From NCBI GenBank assembly GCA_013002025.1, contig JABDKW010000017.1:1-64000 (forward strand): DNA of 64,000 nt. Direction: 5' to 3'. Positions 63,750-64,000 of this stretch are shown piece by piece. Made by a program: the position numbers and the translations under genes. The first letter of the stretch is position 1; every line of letters starts with the position of its first letter. Under the pieces are notes generated by a model that did no database searches, had not been told where the DNA came from, and saw nothing but the letters and a program-made list of their open reading frames with translations. Source of the DNA: Gammaproteobacteria bacterium. Lineage in GTDB: Bacteria; Pseudomonadota; Gammaproteobacteria; Arenicellales; Arenicellaceae.

Positions 63750-64000
63750 CTAGCCACCGAAATCATCCAGCATAATATTCTCGTCCTCGACACCCAGATC
63801 ATGCAGCATATTAATCACCGCCTGGTTCATCATCGGCGGGCCGCACATATAAAACTCGCAATCTTCCGGTGCCGGATGGTCCTGCAAATAGTTTTTAAAC
63901 AATACGTTATGAATAAAGCCTGTGTCGCCTGTCCAATTATCTTCGTCCTGCGGGTCAGACAGTGCCACATGCCATTCAAAATTATCGTGCTCTGCGGCCA
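63750..64000 (-). CDS. nqrF: Na+-translocating NADH:quinone reductase subunit F, C-terminal part
   Basis: The last 83 codons of NqrF; the gene runs off the right edge. The segment [13 protein letters not shown], then [19 protein letters not shown] and the end [10 protein letters not shown] are the NADH-binding domain of the FAD/2Fe-2S subunit that first oxidises NADH. It is followed in the same direction by apbE and nqrM, the standard nqrABCDEF-apbE-nqrM order. Confidence 0.95.
   Translation of the reverse strand, partial: AAEHDNFEWHVALSDPQDEDNWTGDTGFIHNVLFKNYLQDHPAPEDCEFYMCGPPMMNQAVINMLHDLGVEDENIMLDDFGG

Overview
The window looks like the chromosome of a free-living, probably marine gammaproteobacterium. 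All of its genes are ordinary bacterial housekeeping, metabolic or envelope genes. Several markers point this way: the Na+-translocating NADH:quinone reductase end with its maturation genes (nqrF-apbE-nqrM), a GTP-type PEP carboxykinase, heptose/LPS-core genes, cytochrome c4, YjgA/DarP, CysB and RpmBG-RadC-CoaBC-Dut in their usual gammaproteobacterial order. I see no tRNA or rRNA gene, no CRISPR array, no transposase and no phage gene. Species cannot be fixed from the sequence alone.

Layout. 1-6.6 kb: mostly minus-strand small accessory genes (crotonase fragment at the edge, alpha/beta hydrolase, DoxX, YCII, DUF1801, two GNATs, GFA, aldo/keto reductase, MAPEG, PepSY, free-Met-R-sulfoxide reductase). 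6.6-11.8 kb: cell-wall and LPS precursor block (murI, hldD, kinase-only hldE, UDP-glucose dehydrogenase, flippase-like membrane protein). 11.9-18.3 kb: mixed genes (parvulin, AzlCD, HNH, a Tat-lipoprotein-like SDR, flavoprotein, DUF1244) and a three-gene operon of a diiron ferritin-like protein, an unknown membrane protein and a hydrolase strikingly like animal MEST/PEG1. 18.6-21.7 kb: rpmB-rpmG, radC, coaBC, dut. 22-32.2 kb: citrate synthase behind a structured leader, then an apparent operon sucA-sucB-lpd-phosphomannomutase-ClC chloride protein, without sdh or sucCD. 32.2-35.9 kb: a shikimate cluster holding steps 1-4 of the pathway (DAHP synthase, aroE, aroB, aroQ). 36.1-39.8 kb: convergent ppk1 and ppx. 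40-45.1 kb: cytochrome c4, a small secreted protein, pckG and a LysM lytic transglycosylase. 45.4-50.5 kb: a plus-strand membrane-lipid island (desaturase, FAD oxidoreductase, DUF1365, cyclopropane synthase, DUF2878). 50.5-53.6 kb: NSS transporter, aromatic aminotransferase, darP. 53.7-60.1 kb: two two-component systems, one in an operon with a DegQ/MucD protease, with a BPSL0067-family lipoprotein between them. 60.3-64 kb: cysB, an unrecognised 331-residue gene, nqrM, apbE and the end of nqrF.

How the genes fit together. Central carbon flow is well represented: GltA and the 2-oxoglutarate dehydrogenase complex, PckG for PEP supply, and PEP use by DAHP synthase into shikimate, ending in an aromatic aminotransferase. 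A second theme is the envelope: heptose and UDP-glucuronate supply, peptidoglycan (MurI, MltD-like enzyme, BPSL0067 hydrolase), lipid remodelling, and two histidine-kinase systems with a periplasmic protease. The most distinctive items are the MEST-like operon, the compact shikimate cluster, cysteine-paired LysM repeats, a channel-like ClC protein, the gltA leader with alternative hairpins, a long inverted repeat before degQ, and a shared 16-base motif before sucA and ppk1. Promoter and operator calls are read by eye and are tentative.
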